Part shown: positions 26,673 through 36,361 of the stretch, one piece after another
Layout of the letters: each line of letters begins with the position of its first letter
How positions within the stretch are numbered: position 1 is the stretch's first letter
Assembly (NCBI GenBank): GCA_964650465.1
Contig: CAZYTA010000006.1
Location: forward strand, 1 to 64,000
Origin: RGIG6353 sp964650465
GTDB taxonomy: Bacteria > Bacillota > Clostridia > Oscillospirales > SIG627
Length of the DNA: 64,000 bases
Direction of reading: 5' to 3'
The notes under the pieces: generated by a model
Seen by the model: only the letters and a program-made list of their open reading frames with translations
The model's database searches: none
Told to the model about the DNA's origin: nothing
Position numbers and translations under genes: made by a program

Positions 26673-27737
26673 TCAGATAAATGCTTTGATGTCTTTTTTC
26701 AGAGCATTTATGTTCTCATTAACAATGTCAAAATCAGTATGCTCAAGGTATATGCCTTCAAGTTGCTTGTGAATTAATGCTGCATCGGAAAAATTTCGTA
26801 TTGCTTCATTAGTTAAAGCTTGGGTGCATTTAGATACGAATTTCAATTTTCCTCGGTATTCCGAATTGAATGCTTTGCTTAAAAACCTTTCACAATTAAA
26901 AACTTTATAATCATCATAGTTTATTTCACCGTGCTCTGATGTATTATAATTTACAATACAAGTTGAATAATCCTTCATAAGCAAAGAATTGGGTGAATAG
27001 GGAATAAGAGGATCAAAACTTATACATGTTTCGGTGCCGTACTCTTTGGCTTTTTCGAGAAATCTTTTGTATATTATTTCTTCGTATCCCTTACCGTTGA
27101 TTATTATTACTTTGTTTTTTGCCAAAGATTCAAAACCGCCGCTGTTGAATATTCCATTTGGTGTTATTCCTTGAACAAGTCGTATTTTACTGCTATAATT
27201 TCCAATCGGTTTGAAATTTTGTTTGAAGTATCTGCTGATTGCGGCATCGAGCTTTGGAATATCTGTGTGCTCGGTCAGAATATCAATATATTGTGTTTTG
27301 ATTTCTCCTACAGCTTTTAGATAGGTGTAAGCGTTTTTATAGCAATTTGATTTTTTGCTGTTAAGCTCAATTATTTCTTTTCTGCGTTTTTGTATACTTG
27401 CATTAAGACTTTGACCGTTATCAATTATCATCTCAACTGCACCTGGGTATTTTGCTTCGGTTGCATGCGGCGCAGTACCGTCAATGACTGCAATGCTGTC
27501 ATTAATAATTATACCGTCAAGCGATGCTGTGTCAGATGAGCACAGAAAGTATTCACATTTACAGCTGTTTTCAAATTCTTCTCCTACTTTCTTTATTGTG
27601 CTCGATTTTCCGGTGCCGGGTCCGCCTTTTATTATGTAAATTCGCTTTAATTTATTTGGACTGTATATTGAATCGAAATAACTTTTGAATCCAAACATAC
27701 TGTTTGATGATGCAAAGTAGCATGGTTTATTGGTCAT
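26673..27737 (-). CDS. P-loop ATPase-like protein (PRK06851-like)
   Basis: The 354 residues begin with a conserved-looking stretch and a clear Walker A, KGGPGTGKSS, at about residues 37-46, followed by the segment IDGTAPHATEAKYPGAVEMI. I recall this combination from the uncharacterised PRK06851 family, whose members carry two P-loops. Here the second half has TPNGIFNSGG and IINGKGYEE where the second P-loop would lie, so that site looks degenerate. Function unknown. It diverges from the nucleotidyltransferase gene. Confidence 0.6.
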   Translation of the reverse strand: MTNKPCYFASSNSMFGFKSYFDSIYSPNKLKRIYIIKGGPGTGKSSTIKKVGEEFENSCKCEYFLCSSDTASLDGIIINDSIAVIDGTAPHATEAKYPGAVEMIIDNGQSLNASIQKRRKEIIELNSKKSNCYKNAYTYLKAVGEIKTQYIDILTEHTDIPKLDAAISRYFKQNFKPIGNYSSKIRLVQGITPNGIFNSGGFESLAKNKVIIINGKGYEEIIYKRFLEKAKEYGTETCISFDPLIPYSPNSLLMKDYSTCIVNYNTSEHGEINYDDYKVFNCERFLSKAFNSEYRGKLKFVSKCTQALTNEAIRNFSDAALIHKQLEGIYLEHTDFDIVNENINALKKDIKAFI

Positions 27738-27804
27738 TAACTTGCCCCCTTTAACTGTTACCAGTTTATGTGGGAATTAAATTTTTGCCAAAGAGGTAAA
27801 TGTT

Positions 27805-28542
27805 ATGAAAGCTATTATTCTTGCAGCAGGCAAGGGAACACGTTTTAACTCAGAGCAGGCAGATTTGCCTAAATCTATGAGAGAAATTCTCGGAAGACCT
27901 ATCCTTGATTTTGTACTTGAATCTCTTTCGTTTATTAATACCGAAGATATTTATGCAATTGTAAAATTTAAAAAAGAGAAAATCATGTCTGCATTTCCCC
28001 AATTACATTATATCGAACAAGGGGATGACGGATACGGAACAGGATATGCAGTTGAGTGCGCTAAAGAGCATTTTTCTGACTATGATGGTGATATTGTTGT
28101 GATATGCGGTGACACTCCGCTTATTTCACGTGATACAATACAAAATATGATCAAGCTTCATCATCAAGAAAACAATTCCTGTACAATTTTATCTTGTACC
28201 GGCGAAAAAGGACAGATGCTCGGAAGAATGGTTCGCGACAGCAACGGTAAGCTTACTGCTATTGTAGAAGCAAAGGATTGCTCAAAGGAACAGTTTGAAA
28301 ACATATGCGAATATAATGCCGCAACTTACATTTTTAAATCTAAAGACCTTTTCAAAGCCCTTGAAAAAGTTAAAAACAGTAAAGTGACGAAAGAAAAGTA
28401 TCTCACTGATGTTCCCGAAATAATGATGTCAGAAGGAAAGAATGTAAACGCATATGTTTCCGAAAAATCGGAAGAGATATTAGGAGTTAATTCTCCTGCT
28501 GACCTTGCTGTTGTGGAGAGTTATCTTTTAAAGAATAATTGA
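27805..28542 (+). CDS. Sugar-phosphate nucleotidyltransferase, GlmU N-terminal-like
   Basis: The 245 residues form only a nucleotidyltransferase domain: AIILAAGKGTRF at the start, LPKSM with the catalytic Lys, GDGYGTGYAV, VICGDTPLI with the metal-binding Asp, and EYNAATYIF. The order of motifs is that of the uridyltransferase half of GlmU, but the left-handed beta-helix acetyltransferase half is missing. It could make UDP-GlcNAc or another nucleotide sugar. AAGAGGT precedes the ATG. Confidence 0.75.
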   Translation: MKAIILAAGKGTRFNSEQADLPKSMREILGRPILDFVLESLSFINTEDIYAIVKFKKEKIMSAFPQLHYIEQGDDGYGTGYAVECAKEHFSDYDGDIVVICGDTPLISRDTIQNMIKLHHQENNSCTILSCTGEKGQMLGRMVRDSNGKLTAIVEAKDCSKEQFENICEYNAATYIFKSKDLFKALEKVKNSKVTKEKYLTDVPEIMMSEGKNVNAYVSEKSEEILGVNSPADLAVVESYLLKNN

Positions 28543-28549
28543 TTTATTT

Positions 28550-28569
28550 CCGATAAGTTTTCTTATCGG
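28550..28569 (+). terminator. Short hairpin between the nucleotidyltransferase gene and the tRNA
   Basis: CCGATAAG, TTTT loop, CTTATCGG: 8 perfect pairs, followed by TTATAT. It ends six bases before the tRNA. It may be a weak terminator or a processing signal; no promoter fits between it and the tRNA. Confidence 0.45.
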
Positions 28570-28575
28570 TTATAT

Positions 28576-28651
28576 GCTGGTGTGGCTCAGTCGGTAGAGC
28601 AGCTGATTCGTAATCAGCAGGTCGCGCGTTCAAGTCGCGTCACCAGCTCCA
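28576..28651 (+). tRNA. tRNA-Thr (anticodon CGT), CCA encoded
   Basis: The 7-bp acceptor stem GCTGGTG/CACCAGC, D-arm GGCTCAGTCGGTAGAGC, anticodon arm GCTGA-TTCGTAA-TCAGC with anticodon CGT, and T-arm GCGCG-TTCAAGT-CGCGT all fold. The discriminator is T and CCA is encoded at 28649-28651. It reads the threonine codon ACG. Confidence 0.96.
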
Positions 28652-28652
28652 G

Positions 28653-28690
28653 AAAAGACCGTCAATCTAAATGAAGATTGACGGTCTTTT
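28653..28690 (+). terminator. Terminator after tRNA-Thr
   Basis: A 16-bp perfect stem, 28653-28668 with 28675-28690, six-base loop, ending in CTTTT. Confidence 0.9.
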
Positions 28691-28732
28691 CAGTTGAAGT
28701 TTAAAAAAATTTTCTCTTATGCTGTAAAACAT

Positions 28733-28761
28733 TTGACTTTATCGAAAATATGTTTTATAAT
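28733..28761 (+). promoter_or_regulatory. Strong sigma-A promoter for the 1673-residue protein gene
   Basis: TTGACT (28733-28738), 17-base spacer, TATAAT (28756-28761), about 50 bases before the ATG at 28811. Confidence 0.85.
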
Positions 28762-28810
28762 AAAATGATAATTATTTTCAGAAAATAGATTAACAACACG
28801 GAGTTGCAAA

Positions 28811-31800
28811 ATGTCTAATATTATTTCTTTGGAATTTTATGCCCTTGATATATACAGTCTTGCTGTTTATAACAACAGTATACCGTTAATTGATGAAATT
28901 ATAGTAAAAAACGATAGTGACTACATCCTAAAAAATCTGGATGTAGAGATTTCTTCGTCTCCGTCTATATTTTCAACTTTTGTAACAAAGGTTCCTGTTT
29001 TGTCATCAGGCAGGTATATAATTTTTGACAAGCCTGCACTTGAATTTGATGTTACAAAAATAATGTATTCTTCACAACCTGTTGTATCTGTTGTTAATAT
29101 TAAGGTTAAGCATTCGGGTGAAATACTTGCTGACAGCTCTAAAAATATTGTTCTTTTACCGTATGATTACATTTCTCCGATATCAAATTATACAGAATTA
29201 ATATCATCTTTTGTTTCTCCCGAACAAGATGAAGTTAAAAAGATATCATCAAAAATACCTGATAAACTCAAGTCGAACAGCAGTATTCAGGCTAACAGTG
29301 ACATGTGGGATTTTAAAAACAAAAATATCACACGTGCTCTTATGAAGGCAATATATGAAGTTGTATGTGATTTAAAAATTACATTCGATACCTTTAATGC
29401 TTCCTTGGAGAGCAGAGCGATGCAAATTAAGCTGCCGGAAACTGTTATATCTGCTTGTTGCGGTAACGGATTGGAGATCGCTCTTTTAACTGCTTCAATA
29501 GCTGAATGTATAGGATTAAATCCTTTTATTGTTTTTACAGGTGAAAAAATACTTGTGGGATTATTTTACCTTTCTGATTGTTTTGATACAAGTGTTTCCG
29601 ACGACGGTAGAGCTTTTGTAGGAATGAAAGACGGAAGCAACGAGAAATTTTGCATAATCGATACAACATCCATGATAAGCGGAACTCAAGTTCGTTTTGA
29701 GGATAGCCTTATAACTGCCCAAAAAGCCATCAATGCATGTGATTATCCTATTGCTGTTGATATTCATCGCTCAAGATTAAATGGATATATACCGCTTCCT
29801 GCGCGTTTTAAACAGAATGGTAATTTAATATTTGAAACGGCTTTTATTCAAAAAAGACTATTAAATTATTTCAACAGCGCACCTCTAAAGTCACTGCGTT
29901 CTTTTTCTGATTATGTAAAAAGCGGTATTCAGTCTGAGGATAGCAATGCTTTGCTTACTTCTGCTGATATTAGTGACAGCATCTATGTTATTGGCTCACC
30001 GGATTATATTTTGAAAAAGCTTTTCATAAATGGCAAAATAGCGCTGAAAAGCATTCCTTTTTCGAACATTGTAGGGGAGGGCGATTTACTTCCCCAGATA
30101 AGTAAACTAAATGTCAGTGCTAATTTACAGGACATGTCTGATTCGGTTAATACTCTGTATGAAAAAGAGAATCTAAACAGACGTATGATTAAAATCCTGA
30201 ACGAGGGCAAAAAAGAGTTCTCTGAAATCTGTCTTTGCTTAGGAACAGTAAGATATAAATACAATGGCTTTACACGATTTGCTCCGTTGATGTATATTCC
30301 TATCAACTTTGAAGCTGATTCTGTAAACGGCGTATCTGTAAAGTTATCAAATTTTGATGCTTGTGTCAATTCAAGTATAGTTGGTATTTTGGGGCAGTCA
30401 GGAATCAGCATTGATTGTTCACAAAACAATGACAGTGTAATTGATTGGTATAAAAACATCTCCGAAAATATGTCGGACTCATTTAGCGATAATGGCGTTT
30501 TTGAATTTTTTGATACAACATTTATTTCTGTATACAATATTCACTGTCATGCTCTTTCTGAAATATCAACGCCTGAGTATTTTGAAAAAAGCAATATTAT
30601 AAAGGATTTAATCGAGAATAAAACCATCGTTTCAAATTTAAGTGAAAATGAGTTTTCGCTGAATGAATGTGATCTTCCGTTCTCTCTTGATTCATCACAG
30701 ATTAAAGCTGTGCAAATGATTGGTAACAACACCTGTACCGTGGTTAAAGGTGCAAATTGCAGCGGTAAAACACGAGTTGCTGCAACTGTTGCATTTAATG
30801 AATTAAAAAACAGACATAAGGTGTTATACCTTACAAATTCAGAAGGGAATATGCGCGATTTTTTGCAATTGGCTGAGCACGCCCATTTTGACGAATTTGT
30901 GATGAAGCTTCCCGATAAAACGAATACAGTAAACACATTTGAAGCGTATTTTGGAAACGAAAGCGATAAAACTTTTGATGAATTGAGTGGTATTACCGAA
31001 CAAATAACATCTTCTGTTTGTCGCCAAAATGCGTATTATGAAAATTTGCATAAAGTAAATGAAATTGGTTTTTCACTTTACGAAGCAGCATCTCAATACG
31101 AAAGATACAGGACTTTTCCATATTCAGTTAATTTCACCAACGATGAAATATCAAAGCTTTCCCGTGATGACGTTGTTGCTTGGTTTGATACAGTATCATC
31201 GGTATCAAAAGCAGGCGCTGACTGCAAAGAACCTTATATGAATCCGCTTTCGTATATTAGAGAAAAGAACTTTTCTTATGATTTAAAATCACGGGCTGCA
31301 ATTGCGCTCAGTTCACATTTTGATTTATCGCAAAGGTTTATCAACAAGCAAAATGAATTGACACAATATCTGGGAATAGAGATATCTGTAATGAGCGAAA
31401 AGCAAACACGGATATTGATTAAAATTCTTGAAGCTTTACAAAATGATGTTGAGCTGATTTATCATGGTATTTTTGGACGAAGCACTATAGATTCTGACTT
31501 TTCACGTATAGAAGCACTGGTTTTAAAATGCGATGATCTGTTTGAGTTAAAAAGTTTTATTTCTTCCCATTTTTCGGATGATATAACAGCTTTGGATTTT
31601 GATTCGTTATTGGTTGAATGGAGAAATGCTAACTCAAAGTTTGCATTTTCAAGAACATCTGCACAGAATGCTGTTAAGAACAAAATTAAATCATACTGTT
31701 ATAATTCAAAGTTTATAACCAATGACAATTTTTCCGATATACTTTCTAAATTATCAAGATATAAATCTTCGTTAGAATATGCTCTTGAAAACGCAACTCT

Positions 31801-33832
31801 GGTTTATCAAACAACCGGGATTAACCTAAAAGAAATGATAAATTCGGATAAGATTGATGTTTTTGACAGAATTCAAAAATCCATTGAAAAATCTCGTGAA
31901 TATTTATCTTTGATATCTGAACTTTATGATTCAGAGCAATCACCTGATACTGTGTACCTTCACCAAAGCAATTTGTTTAAGAACTCTTCGAAATTGAAAG
32001 CAGATATTAATTATTTTTTTGGTGATTTCACTGATTTGTTTGCAGAATATTCGTCATCTGAAAAAGCTTTGGTGTCTTTGCTTAATATTGATATTGAAAA
32101 AGCAAAAGAAGATAACAATAAGCTGTGGTACTATTTTGTAACTCAGTTTATTACCAGGATGATTGATAGCATTGATCTGCTGAAATATTGGTGCAACTGG
32201 AACATTGAAAAAGAAAAAGCAGTAAATTTGGGCTTAGAAAATGTTATCAAGCTTTATGAGGATGAAAAGCTTACTTCAAACGATATTAAAAATGCTTTTT
32301 TGAAAGGCTTTTTTAAATCTGTTACCGAGTATTTCCTTTCTTGTGACGATAATGTAGGCAGTTATTCAACCAAAATTCATCAATCAGAAGTTGGTAATAT
32401 ACGTTTAATGCTTGAAAATTACAGAAAACAACTATACTCGAGCTTGAAGCAGGAAATTACAAACGAGTATTCGGAATTTGTAAAGAATAAAATGAAAATT
32501 CCGTTTGATGAAGCGCTAACATTGTTAAAAAACGAGTTCGGGTTCAATCTGTCATCTCGTGCTTCAAGTGAATGCGTTGAACTTCTTCAAAATGCTAAAC
32601 CTTGTTTTGTAGCATCTTCGCCTAATTTTGTATCAAAATTTAAAAACCGTCCTTGCTTTGACACGGTTATTATAGATAACACATGTGAGCAAATGCAGCA
32701 TAGCCTGTTTATGTTGTTGCCGCTTGCTAAAAAAGTTGTTATTTTTGAGACTGATACCGGCGGTGAAAGAATAAACTTTGCCAAGTTCTTTACAGATGCA
32801 GGAGCTCCCGTATCGTCACTGAATTGGATGTACGGTATTAATTTTACGAATGTGCTTGCAAACGAAATTTTTTATAACAATTCACTTTCGCGTTTTATTA
32901 CTTCTAAAATCCAGAAAAACGGAGTTACAGTTATACGTCAATTAGGTACATATGATAGAAAAAGCGCGAGAGTTAATGTTATGGAGGCGAGTACGGTTGT
33001 TGATGAAATATTTAAAATTAAAAGTGAAAAGCCTCATCTGAGCATAGGTGTATATGCAATGACCGACGAGCAAAAGACCCTTATTGAAATGTTATATTAC
33101 AAACGTGTCAGTGCATTTAAGAATAATGCAAATTTAAAGAATGATGAACACTTGTTTTTCAGAAATTTCAATCAATGCGAATACGACCTGAGAGATGTAA
33201 TTTTGTTTTCTTCTGTATTTGCAGTTGAAGAAAAACCAAAATACAAAGATACAATTACTAAGACCATTGCTGAATTGTCAAGCCCTTCATGCGTTACCAA
33301 TTTCATACACCTTCTTACATCTGCCCGTAAAAGCTTTGTACTCGTTACTTCTCTTACAGAGGAAAACCTTAAAAATCTTAAAACTACCGAAAAGAATTAC
33401 TGTATCTTCAAAAAAATAATTTGCAGACTTCTTTCTGACAGTTACTTAATATCGCAGGATTTGGTGCTTGGCAAAGACAGTGATAATTCAATTGTTCGTC
33501 AAGTTGCCAATCACATTGAATCAATGGGATATAAGGTAGATTTGAATCTTGGTAACAATAGATGTAAAATCGATATTGCTGTAAGAAAAAAGGATAAGAG
33601 CAATTATTTGCTTGGTATTGTGTTTGATGAAACTGTCTATATTAATGGTGACGGTTTTTATGGAAGAGATTTAATATTAAATAGTCTTGAAAACTTATGC
33701 AACTGGAAAATTCTCAGAGTTTATACTGTTGAATGGTTTGAAAACTATACTAAACAATTAGATATGATTACCCACGCACTCAGCGGAGATGACTTTGACA
33801 ATAATTTTTCTATTTCCCAATTTGCGGAATAA
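28811..33832 (+). CDS. DUF4011-type helicase-nuclease relative with degraded catalytic motifs
   Basis: A single 1673-residue frame. The order of segments matches large DUF4011/SF1 helicases with a C-terminal Vsr-like nuclease: an N-terminal beta domain (NNSIPLIDEI), a transglutaminase-like part (ASIAECIGLNPF), a helicase core and the terminal domain. Walker A is intact, GANCSGKT at 647-654. Walker B, usually DEAS, reads DNTC (1289-1292). The GDxxQLPP region reads ETDTGGE (1313-1319), QGDERD reads QCEYDLRD, and TRAR reads TSAR. In the nuclease domain, KIDIAV keeps Asp1588 but the usual GIECDG reads GIVFDE (1602-1607). The length and clean frame argue for selection on a non-enzymatic or altered role. 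It has its own promoter; a small membrane protein gene follows 49 bases later. Confidence 0.7.
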   Translation: MSNIISLEFYALDIYSLAVYNNSIPLIDEIIVKNDSDYILKNLDVEISSSPSIFSTFVTKVPVLSSGRYIIFDKPALEFDVTKIMYSSQPVVSVVNIKVKHSGEILADSSKNIVLLPYDYISPISNYTELISSFVSPEQDEVKKISSKIPDKLKSNSSIQANSDMWDFKNKNITRALMKAIYEVVCDLKITFDTFNASLESRAMQIKLPETVISACCGNGLEIALLTASIAECIGLNPFIVFTGEKILVGLFYLSDCFDTSVSDDGRAFVGMKDGSNEKFCIIDTTSMISGTQVRFEDSLITAQKAINACDYPIAVDIHRSRLNGYIPLPARFKQNGNLIFETAFIQKRLLNYFNSAPLKSLRSFSDYVKSGIQSEDSNALLTSADISDSIYVIGSPDYILKKLFINGKIALKSIPFSNIVGEGDLLPQISKLNVSANLQDMSDSVNTLYEKENLNRRMIKILNEGKKEFSEICLCLGTVRYKYNGFTRFAPLMYIPINFEADSVNGVSVKLSNFDACVNSSIVGILGQSGISIDCSQNNDSVIDWYKNISENMSDSFSDNGVFEFFDTTFISVYNIHCHALSEISTPEYFEKSNIIKDLIENKTIVSNLSENEFSLNECDLPFSLDSSQIKAVQMIGNNTCTVVKGANCSGKTRVAATVAFNELKNRHKVLYLTNSEGNMRDFLQLAEHAHFDEFVMKLPDKTNTVNTFEAYFGNESDKTFDELSGITEQITSSVCRQNAYYENLHKVNEIGFSLYEAASQYERYRTFPYSVNFTNDEISKLSRDDVVAWFDTVSSVSKAGADCKEPYMNPLSYIREKNFSYDLKSRAAIALSSHFDLSQRFINKQNELTQYLGIEISVMSEKQTRILIKILEALQNDVELIYHGIFGRSTIDSDFSRIEALVLKCDDLFELKSFISSHFSDDITALDFDSLLVEWRNANSKFAFSRTSAQNAVKNKIKSYCYNSKFITNDNFSDILSKLSRYKSSLEYALENATLVYQTTGINLKEMINSDKIDVFDRIQKSIEKSREYLSLISELYDSEQSPDTVYLHQSNLFKNSSKLKADINYFFGDFTDLFAEYSSSEKALVSLLNIDIEKAKEDNNKLWYYFVTQFITRMIDSIDLLKYWCNWNIEKEKAVNLGLENVIKLYEDEKLTSNDIKNAFLKGFFKSVTEYFLSCDDNVGSYSTKIHQSEVGNIRLMLENYRKQLYSSLKQEITNEYSEFVKNKMKIPFDEALTLLKNEFGFNLSSRASSECVELLQNAKPCFVASSPNFVSKFKNRPCFDTVIIDNTCEQMQHSLFMLLPLAKKVVIFETDTGGERINFAKFFTDAGAPVSSLNWMYGINFTNVLANEIFYNNSLSRFITSKIQKNGVTVIRQLGTYDRKSARVNVMEASTVVDEIFKIKSEKPHLSIGVYAMTDEQKTLIEMLYYKRVSAFKNNANLKNDEHLFFRNFNQCEYDLRDVILFSSVFAVEEKPKYKDTITKTIAELSSPSCVTNFIHLLTSARKSFVLVTSLTEENLKNLKTTEKNYCIFKKIICRLLSDSYLISQDLVLGKDSDNSIVRQVANHIESMGYKVDLNLGNNRCKIDIAVRKKDKSNYLLGIVFDETVYINGDGFYGRDLILNSLENLCNWKILRVYTVEWFENYTKQLDMITHALSGDDFDNNFSISQFAE

Positions 33833-33851
33833 TATCTTTTTTTGCGAATAT

Positions 33852-33881
33852 CCTGTATTAAATAATACAGGAGGTGGGTAT
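33852..33881 (+). promoter_or_regulatory. Hairpin overlapping the ribosome-binding site of the next gene
   Basis: CCTGTATT (33852-33859) pairs perfectly with AATACAGG (33864-33871). The AGGAGGT at 33869-33875 starts inside the right arm, so folding would partly hide it. Confidence 0.45.
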
Positions 33882-34301
33882 ATGTTTTCAAAACGTGATG
33901 GTATCAGTTCCGGCTCAGCAACAGCATTCTTGGGGACTGTTGGAATTTCTTCAATTATAGGAATACTGTTAATGTTTGGTTTTGCTCTGTTAGTCTCGGT
34001 TGTCATAGGTAATGTGACACATTACGAAGCTTTTTATCCGTTTGTATGTATTTTTCTTCAATGTGTTCCGGGATTTGTTTCTACCAGGCTTTCTTTAAAC
34101 CGCTTTGGACATGCTTTATTGGTAATTGCTATTATTCAAAGCGCAGTGATATCAGCTGTTTTATTCTTGATATCATTAATTCTTTACGGCAAAAATGTTG
34201 ATATTAAATCGTTTCTTATTTCAATGGCTTATGTTTTAATATCTTCTTTTGTTGCTGTAATGTTAAGAAAACCGCATAGAAAAAAGAACAAAGCGAGATA
34301 A
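33882..34301 (+). CDS. Four-helix membrane protein, TIGR04086/YrzE-like
   Basis: The 139 residues contain four hydrophobic segments (about 18-42, 50-68, 75-98, 108-128) and a strongly basic tail (RKPHRKKNKAR). Size and layout resemble TIGR04086-family membrane proteins of Firmicutes; I cannot confirm the match. The start at 33882 is set by AGGAGGT; the frame upstream is open but has no comparable site. Function unknown. Confidence 0.6.
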   Translation: MFSKRDGISSGSATAFLGTVGISSIIGILLMFGFALLVSVVIGNVTHYEAFYPFVCIFLQCVPGFVSTRLSLNRFGHALLVIAIIQSAVISAVLFLISLILYGKNVDIKSFLISMAYVLISSFVAVMLRKPHRKKNKAR

Positions 34302-34308
34302 TTTTTAC

Positions 34309-34342
34309 AAATCGTCTGAAAATATTGATTTTTCAGACGATT
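34309..34342 (+). terminator. Hairpin after the small membrane protein gene
   Basis: AAATCGTCTGAAAA (34309-34322) with TTTTCAGACGATTT (34329-34342), 14 perfect pairs; no separate T-run follows, but the stem ends in TTT. Confidence 0.65.
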
Positions 34343-34384
34343 TGTGCTATCATTTACTATGAAACGTAAAGGAGGTATAAAAGT

Positions 34385-35656
34385 ATGAAAAAGATTATAT
34401 TTTGTTTTTTTATAATCATTTGCATTTTTACCTCTTGTTCTGTTTCTGATGCTCCTGCTCACAGTTCTGAACTTCAAAACCCGGCTCTTCCTTTTTCTTC
34501 TGAGTCAGTTTTGACTTCGGTAAACGAAATTATGTCAGGTGAAAGCTATAAAGCTATTGACATTAATACTAAACTTTTAAAAATAGAAAACACAAATGTC
34601 GTTTTTCCCGTTCTGCCAACCGCAGAACTTAATGAATTGTTAGAAAATAAGTTAAAAAAGTTTATATCGGAGCTGGATTTTGCCTATACTCCGGAAGTAA
34701 TAGATTTTTATTACAACAATGCTTTTGACACTGCTTCATATGTGTTTTATATTTCTGACTCGTCTGAGCTGTTTAATTCATCCAAGCTGTGCTTTTCTTA
34801 CAGGACAGATACCTTAGAATGCGCTTTTTTGAATGACTATTTTTATGAAGAAGATTTTAACAGAATCATTAAAGAAACTTGTGGAACAGATGTCATTTCT
34901 CTTGATGCGTTTGCAGTGAGCGAAGACGGCGTTTATGTGTTCCATAACGGCAATTTTTATCACATAAGCCGTGACTTATTTAAAATTAATTCTACTTTTT
35001 CGGTTTTCTATCCCGAGGATTATTTTCCTGTTACTGATTATGACAGAAAGTATGTTGCATTGACTTTTGATGACGGTCCAAATCCCAATACGACCTCTGC
35101 TCTTATTAAAATGCTTGAAGAAAAAGATGTCAAAGCAACGTTTTTTATGGTTGGATATAATATAAAAGAGTATAAATCAACTGTAAAAAAAGTATACGAA
35201 GCAGGACATGACATAGGTATTCATTCTTACGGTCATTCCAATTACTCTCTCATGGAAAGTGATAAAGTAATTGCCGATATAGATTCATGTGCTGATATGA
35301 TATATTCGATAGTCGGAAAACGTCCGTATCTCGTTAGACCTCCGTTCGGAAGTATTGATATGGCTAAGATTGATGCTAAAAACTATTTTTTTGTTAACTG
35401 GAATGTTGATCCGCTTGACTGGAAACACGATACTGCGGCACAAATAGCTGATGAAGCTTTGAAGTTTATCAAACCCGGTTCAATAGTATTGCTGCATGAT
35501 ATTTATCAACGTTCCTGCGATGCAGCGGAATTGATAATTGATTCACTTAAAGAGGATGGTTATAGATTTGTTACAATAAGCGAATTATATGATCTCAACG
35601 GAAAAATTTCCGACAACAAGCTTCATTTTTTCAAGGAGGATTATAATGTCGAGTAA
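34385..35656 (+). CDS. Polysaccharide deacetylase (NodB/PgdA-like), exported
   Basis: The 423 residues start with a signal segment and a possible lipobox (FTSC, Cys about 19; the -3 residue Phe is unusual). The C-terminal 200 residues hold the NodB domain with complete motifs: LTFDDGPNPNTT (metal-binding Asp pair), the HSYGH metal motif, RPPFGS, and LLHD near the end. The domain is therefore probably active, removing acetyl groups from GlcNAc of peptidoglycan or another wall glycan. The N-terminal 200 residues resemble an accessory domain of such enzymes. AAAGGAGG precedes the ATG. Confidence 0.88.
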   Translation: MKKIIFCFFIIICIFTSCSVSDAPAHSSELQNPALPFSSESVLTSVNEIMSGESYKAIDINTKLLKIENTNVVFPVLPTAELNELLENKLKKFISELDFAYTPEVIDFYYNNAFDTASYVFYISDSSELFNSSKLCFSYRTDTLECAFLNDYFYEEDFNRIIKETCGTDVISLDAFAVSEDGVYVFHNGNFYHISRDLFKINSTFSVFYPEDYFPVTDYDRKYVALTFDDGPNPNTTSALIKMLEEKDVKATFFMVGYNIKEYKSTVKKVYEAGHDIGIHSYGHSNYSLMESDKVIADIDSCADMIYSIVGKRPYLVRPPFGSIDMAKIDAKNYFFVNWNVDPLDWKHDTAAQIADEALKFIKPGSIVLLHDIYQRSCDAAELIIDSLKEDGYRFVTISELYDLNGKISDNKLHFFKEDYNVE

Positions 35657-36350
35657 AAATAAAATTTTAATTCTCGTAGTCTTATTTGTATTGATTGTAA
35701 TCGGCTTTACTCTCTACTTGTTTCTTACGCCTTCTTTTTTGCTTCCTGGACCTTTGAAGAACTTTACTGCTTTGTTTGAAAAAAAATACACTCAAGCTGA
35801 TAATACTCTTGAAAGCCAATCAGGAACCATAATATATTATCCTGCCGATTTTAGTGAAAATATATATAATGACGAAACTTTTGTAGAACTTATGAGTATG
35901 TACGCACTTGAGTTTATAGACGGTGATTCACGATATAAGCTTCCCGAGACCGAGCTTGAACAATACGGTGGCGATCTTGCAGTATTCTTCTATGATTATT
36001 TCACAGAAATAAGAAACGGCGACCATGAAGCATATAACTCTCATTTTGATAAGCATGCTTTTAATTTGAGAGACAAAGCAAATGAGTTCACCATGCAGCA
36101 AATTTATGAAATTTCTATTGAGCCGCTTAATATTCGTCCGGAATTGGATGACGAAGAGTACGGTTGGATTGAAGAAGAAGGAATAGAGCCTATTTACGTT
36201 GACGTCAGATACAAAATCAGACGTAATAACGGTACCTTCAGACTTGGAGTGGAAAGTGATACAGTTAAACCTCAGCTTTACATAATGTACAAAACAAATA
36301 AAACATATAAAATAATTAACATTGTTGATTATTCGCCCATTTATCTTTAA
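35646..36350 (+). CDS. Single-pass membrane protein of unknown function
   Basis: The 234 residues include a transmembrane helix at about residues 6-28 and an extracellular acidic part with no motif I recognise. The ATG at 35646 follows AAGGAGG and lies inside the last codons of the deacetylase gene (11-base overlap), so the two are co-translated and may act together at the cell surface. The hydrophilic part looks like a folded, NTF2-like or similar small domain, a weak guess. Confidence 0.6.
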   Translation: MSSKNKILILVVLFVLIVIGFTLYLFLTPSFLLPGPLKNFTALFEKKYTQADNTLESQSGTIIYYPADFSENIYNDETFVELMSMYALEFIDGDSRYKLPETELEQYGGDLAVFFYDYFTEIRNGDHEAYNSHFDKHAFNLRDKANEFTMQQIYEISIEPLNIRPELDDEEYGWIEEEGIEPIYVDVRYKIRRNNGTFRLGVESDTVKPQLYIMYKTNKTYKIINIVDYSPIYL

Positions 36351-36361
36351 GGAGGAGTGAA

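Noticed and set aside
28576..33832. The giant gene as cargo of an element integrated at tRNA-Thr
   Set aside because: No integrase and no repeat of the tRNA 3' end was noticed downstream; base composition looks like the neighbours.
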